From the NCBI GenBank assembly GCA_964462535.1, contig CAYWXV010000096.1, positions 1 through 7,542 on the forward strand: a stretch of DNA of 7,542 nt, written 5' to 3'. Positions 5,719 through 7,542 of the stretch are shown here, piece by piece (position 1 is the first letter of the stretch; every line of letters begins with the position of its first letter). The stretch is from CAYWXV01 sp964462535 (GTDB taxonomy: Bacteria > Bacteroidota > Ignavibacteria > OLB7). The notes under the pieces are model-generated. The model was given only the letters and a program-made list of their open reading frames with translations, did no database searches and was not told the origin of the DNA. The position numbers and the translations under genes are program-made.

Positions 5719-6513
5719 CGCCAGCGCGACAAGGATAGAAGCAACAACGGCGGCGGTCGCTGTGCAGATGAGGTTTACAGCATCATTGTCGATGATTGCG
5801 AGTCCAGTCTGATGGTGTGCCGGTTCATTGCAGTGCGTCGATCGTTCGGTTACCAGGCCACACGTTCCGCACTGGAATCGTCTCTGAAGCGTGGCACCGA
5901 CAAGACTGTCCGCCATGCTCCCGCATAACGAAGCGGCGACGACGAATGCCAAATCGCGAGCGGGATCCGCGAGCCATGTGATTGCTGCCAGTCCAGTGAC
6001 CGTGGCACCTGCGACCCCGGCGAGCGTCCCGATCAGAGAGAGTCCACCGGACGTTCCAGGCGGCACCGACCGCCATGTGGTGATTGAAACGGTGCGTCGT
6101 CCGAATCTCCCCCCTAGCTCTGTTCCCCACGTGTCTGCCGACGCGGCACCGAGCGAGGCAACGAGCGGGACGTAGAGTTCTGCGTTCGGCAGTGCCCAGA
6201 TAATCACGACAAGCAGACCGGCAACACCACCATTCGCCAGAACCTGTCGTGCGTCTCGCCGGGATCCCTTTTCATACATCTCCTCCGCGACCGATGCCCC
6301 GGATTGCATGAGAGAGAGGAGGCTGGAAGGGACGAAGAAGGCGATGAGAGGGAGGGCGCCAGCGAGCCCTCCGAGACCAAACAGCGCAATACCGAGAACC
6401 AGAGCGGCGAAGCCACCCGACACCGAGAGGAGCTTGTAGCGAACTGAAACGGCGGCGATGATTGCCGAGGCTACCGTGGCGAGGGCGAGCTGCGGTATTG
6501 GAAGAGGAGGCAT
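5716..6513 (-). CDS. DUF92 integral membrane protein
   Basis: This 265-aa polytopic membrane protein carries the DUF92/TIGR00297 signatures in order. These are a first hydrophobic region (about 7-62), a RRDARQVLANGGVAGL block (85-100), ADTWGTELG (126-134), VPPGTSGGLSLIGT (150-163), SMADSLVGA (199-207) and DNDAVN (242-247), then a last helix. A Cys/His-rich insert (C215-x2-C218...H227-C228) sits before DNDAVN, as in the longer bacterial members, and may bind a metal. The plant relative VTE6 is a phytyl-phosphate kinase; the bacterial role is unproven, so a prenyl-phosphate or CTP-using kinase is only a family-based suggestion. An in-frame ATG at 6552 would add 13 residues, but it falls on the tRNA terminator hairpin, so the ATG at 6513 is chosen. 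No ribosome-binding site is visible. The TAG stop lies on the right edge of repeat copy B. Confidence 0.9.
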   Translation of the reverse strand: MPPLPIPQLALATVASAIIAAVSVRYKLLSVSGGFAALVLGIALFGLGGLAGALPLIAFFVPSSLLSLMQSGASVAEEMYEKGSRRDARQVLANGGVAGLLVVIIWALPNAELYVPLVASLGAASADTWGTELGGRFGRRTVSITTWRSVPPGTSGGLSLIGTLAGVAGATVTGLAAITWLADPARDLAFVVAASLCGSMADSLVGATLQRRFQCGTCGLVTERSTHCNEPAHHQTGLAIIDNDAVNLICTATAAVVASILVALA

Positions 6514-6528
6514 GATGACAACATGCAA

Positions 6529-6552
6529 ATGCCCCGGCCGAAGCCGGGGCAT
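6529..6552 (-). terminator. Intrinsic terminator of tRNA-Leu (UUCG loop)
   Basis: On the minus strand this is a 10-bp perfect stem, ATGCCCCGGC / GCCGGGGCAT, closed by the very stable C(UUCG)G tetraloop and followed by ATTTGCAT-type sequence. It begins 4 nt after the tRNA 3' end and stops 15 nt before the DUF92 start codon. The T-tract is short. Confidence 0.8.
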
Positions 6553-6556
6553 CGAG

Positions 6557-6639
6557 TGCGGAAGGCGGGACTTGAACCCGCACGCCTTGTGGGCACCACC
6601 CCCTCAAGATGGCGTGTCTGCCAATTTCACCACTTCCGC
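6557..6639 (-). tRNA. tRNA-Leu (anticodon GAG)
   Basis: The RNA is 83 nt on the minus strand. The acceptor stem GCGGAAG pairs with CTTCCGC and the discriminator base is A. The D arm carries AATTGGCAGAC. The anticodon arm is CCATC-TTGAGGG-GGTGG with GAG at 6605-6603, reading the Leu codons CTC and CTT. A long class-II variable arm (TGCCCACAAGGCGT) and the T arm GCGGG-TTCAAGT-CCCGC follow. The 3' CCA is not encoded (CTC follows the discriminator), so it must be added by tRNA nucleotidyltransferase. Confidence 0.97.
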
Positions 6640-6650
6640 GAAAGGGACTG

Positions 6651-6681
6651 CAAATATAGTCGGGTCGCTCCGATGGCGCAA
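6651..6681 (-). promoter_or_regulatory. Promoter of tRNA-Leu (Bacteroidota-like)
   Basis: On the minus strand TTG (6681-6679), 20 nt, then TATATTTG (6658-6651) matches the Bacteroidota housekeeping consensus TTG-N19-21-TAnnTTTG at every fixed position. Read as a classical sigma-70 site, it is TTGCGC-17 nt-TATATT. It ends about 12 nt before the mature tRNA 5' end and begins just after the SDR stop, so the tRNA has its own promoter. Confidence 0.7.
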
Positions 6682-6684
6682 CCG

Positions 6685-7431
6685 CTAATGGCGCGCGACG
6701 CCACCATCGACATTGATGGTCTGCCCAGTGATGATCGACGATTCGGGCGAGGCTAGAAAGGCTACAACCTCCGCAATATCCTCCGGCTCATCGCCCCTCT
6801 GAACAGCCTGCTGCGGCAACAGGTGCTCCAGAATCGATCCCACCAGACGCTCGTTTGCCGGACGTTGAGTTGCCGTAAGGCCGACGGTGATCGCATTGAC
6901 CGTGATACCGTACTTTCCGACTTCGCTGGCCAGAGATCGGACGAAGCCGATCACTCCCATCTTCGATGTCACATAGTGAACAAGGTAAGGAGTGCCAAGC
7001 CAGATCGTGTCGGAGCTGAGCGCGATGATCCGTCCAAAACCCTGCGCCTTCATCGTGGGGAGAACAGCCCGCGACGCCAGGAAGAGGCTGTCCAGATTGA
7101 CGGTCAGCATCTTTTTCCACTCGTCGACCGAAATCAGTTCGAACGGCTCTTCGTGGTAGAAGCCGACGTTGTTGACCAGAATATCCACGCGACCGAAGCG
7201 CTCGATGGTCTTTCGCACCATCTTCTGCGTGGCCTTTTCGTCGGTGACGTCGGTGCGAACGGCATCGATTTCTCCGCCGCTGTTGCGCACGAGATCCATC
7301 GCCTCCGATGCATCCGCGATATCGGCGATCATGATGCGGGCGCCTTCGGCCGCCAATCTCTGGCAGAACGCCTGACCGTTTCCGACGGCCGCTCCGGTGA
7401 CGATCGCTACTCTATCCTGAAGTCGTGACAT
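6685..7431 (-). CDS. Short-chain dehydrogenase/reductase (classical SDR)
   Basis: Counting from the ATG at 7431 the protein has 248 aa, the usual SDR length. The Rossmann motif is TGAAVGNGQ, a variant of TGxxxGxG. The acidic residue ending strand 2 (MIADI) favours NAD(H) over NADP(H). NNVG replaces the common NNAG, and TVNLDSLF carries the structural Asn. The catalytic Ser (ALSSDT) and the YVTSK motif, 13 residues later, complete the Asn-Ser-Tyr-Lys set. The C-terminus has the usual PEDIAEVVAFLASPESSIITGQTINVDGG pattern, interrupted here only by coordinates of loops. It is a soluble oxidoreductase of a hydroxyl/keto substrate; which one cannot be told. A TTG two codons upstream (7437) is a possible alternative start. 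The gene is transcribed separately from the tRNA and has a palindromic site within its promoter. Confidence 0.93.
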   Translation of the reverse strand: MSRLQDRVAIVTGAAVGNGQAFCQRLAAEGARIMIADIADASEAMDLVRNSGGEIDAVRTDVTDEKATQKMVRKTIERFGRVDILVNNVGFYHEEPFELISVDEWKKMLTVNLDSLFLASRAVLPTMKAQGFGRIIALSSDTIWLGTPYLVHYVTSKMGVIGFVRSLASEVGKYGITVNAITVGLTATQRPANERLVGSILEHLLPQQAVQRGDEPEDIAEVVAFLASPESSIITGQTINVDGGVARH

Positions 7432-7471
7432 TCCCAATGGATGGACGATGATTGATGATCGTTAAGGGGGC

Positions 7472-7501
7472 CAAGTATACTATTCGGAACCGAATTGAGA
7501 A
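7472..7501 (-). promoter_or_regulatory. Probable promoter of the SDR gene
   Basis: On the minus strand TTC (7501-7499), 19 nt, then TATACTTG (7479-7472) differs from the Bacteroidota consensus TTG-N19-21-TAnnTTTG at one base in each box. It ends about 40 nt before the SDR ATG. As a sigma-70 site it would read TTCTCA-16 nt-TATACT. Confidence 0.5.
7482..7495. promoter_or_regulatory. Palindromic operator candidate in the SDR promoter
   Basis: ATTCGG-AA-CCGAAT is a perfect 6+2+6 inverted repeat sitting entirely between the two promoter boxes of the SDR gene, where a bound repressor would block RNA polymerase. The -10 box itself lies in a second palindrome (AGTATACT, 7474-7481). The regulator is not encoded in the window. 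Confidence 0.55.
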
Positions 7502-7542
7502 GGATGGGGCGCGAAGGATGCAGTGTCCGGGGCGAAGGATGA

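Noticed and set aside
6514..6552. Upstream ATG at 6552 as DUF92 start
   Set aside because: The extra 13 codons are the tRNA terminator hairpin itself and do not resemble the family N-terminus.
6823..7428. Open frame of 201 codons on the + strand opposite the SDR
   Set aside because: Shadow of a well-supported SDR gene; the His/Asp/Arg-rich translation has no domain.
1..7542. CRISPR array, prophage or toxin-antitoxin locus
   Set aside because: No regularly spaced identical repeats, no cas, phage or transposase protein, and no small overlapping toxin-antitoxin pair were found on either strand.

Overview
The window reads as a chromosomal stretch from a moderately GC-rich bacterium of the Bacteroidota/FCB group (Rhodothermota-, Kapabacteria- or Gemmatimonadota-like; this is inference). 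Two things point there. The tRNA-Leu promoter matches the Bacteroidota pattern TTG-N20-TAnnTTTG exactly, and most genes lack a Shine-Dalgarno sequence at the expected distance. No phage, plasmid, CRISPR or transposase gene is visible.

Layout, left to right. (1) 1-363 (+): the 3' part of a VOC/glyoxalase-fold gene. (2) 460-2900 (-): a two-gene operon with an ATGA stop/start overlap, in which an uncharacterised soluble protein of 272 aa precedes a 541-aa Rieske [2Fe-2S]-glutamate-synthase-like (FMN, [3Fe-4S]) fusion. (3) 2901-3434: the largest gene-free stretch (534 bp), with a cluster of inverted repeats and a degenerate 7-bp tandem repeat running up to the next start codon. (4) 3435-5508 (+): three single genes, namely a small four-helix membrane protein with an internal repeat, a cyclase-family (kynurenine-formamidase fold) hydrolase whose metal motif is altered, and a DinB-fold protein. 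(5) 5716-6513 (-): a DUF92 integral membrane protein. (6) 6529-6681 (-): tRNA-Leu(GAG) with a recognisable promoter and a UUCG-loop terminator. (7) 6685-7431 (-): an SDR oxidoreductase with a palindromic operator-like site inside its promoter.

The signal that gene calling does not explain is a family of short palindromic elements. Two copies are exactly 118 bp (3928-4045 and 5596-5713) and a third is internally shortened (about 4820-4889). All are in the same orientation, with terminal inverted repeats of the GRCTGTT(C/G)A...CGCGCGA type. One lies in each gap after the three + strand genes at 3435-5508. They look like a non-autonomous, MITE-like or palindromic intergenic repeat family that may also end transcripts.

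The genes do not form one obvious pathway. Several (VOC, cyclase, DinB, SDR) are stand-alone members of large enzyme superfamilies. Only the Rieske-GltS gene and its overlapping partner look functionally coupled.
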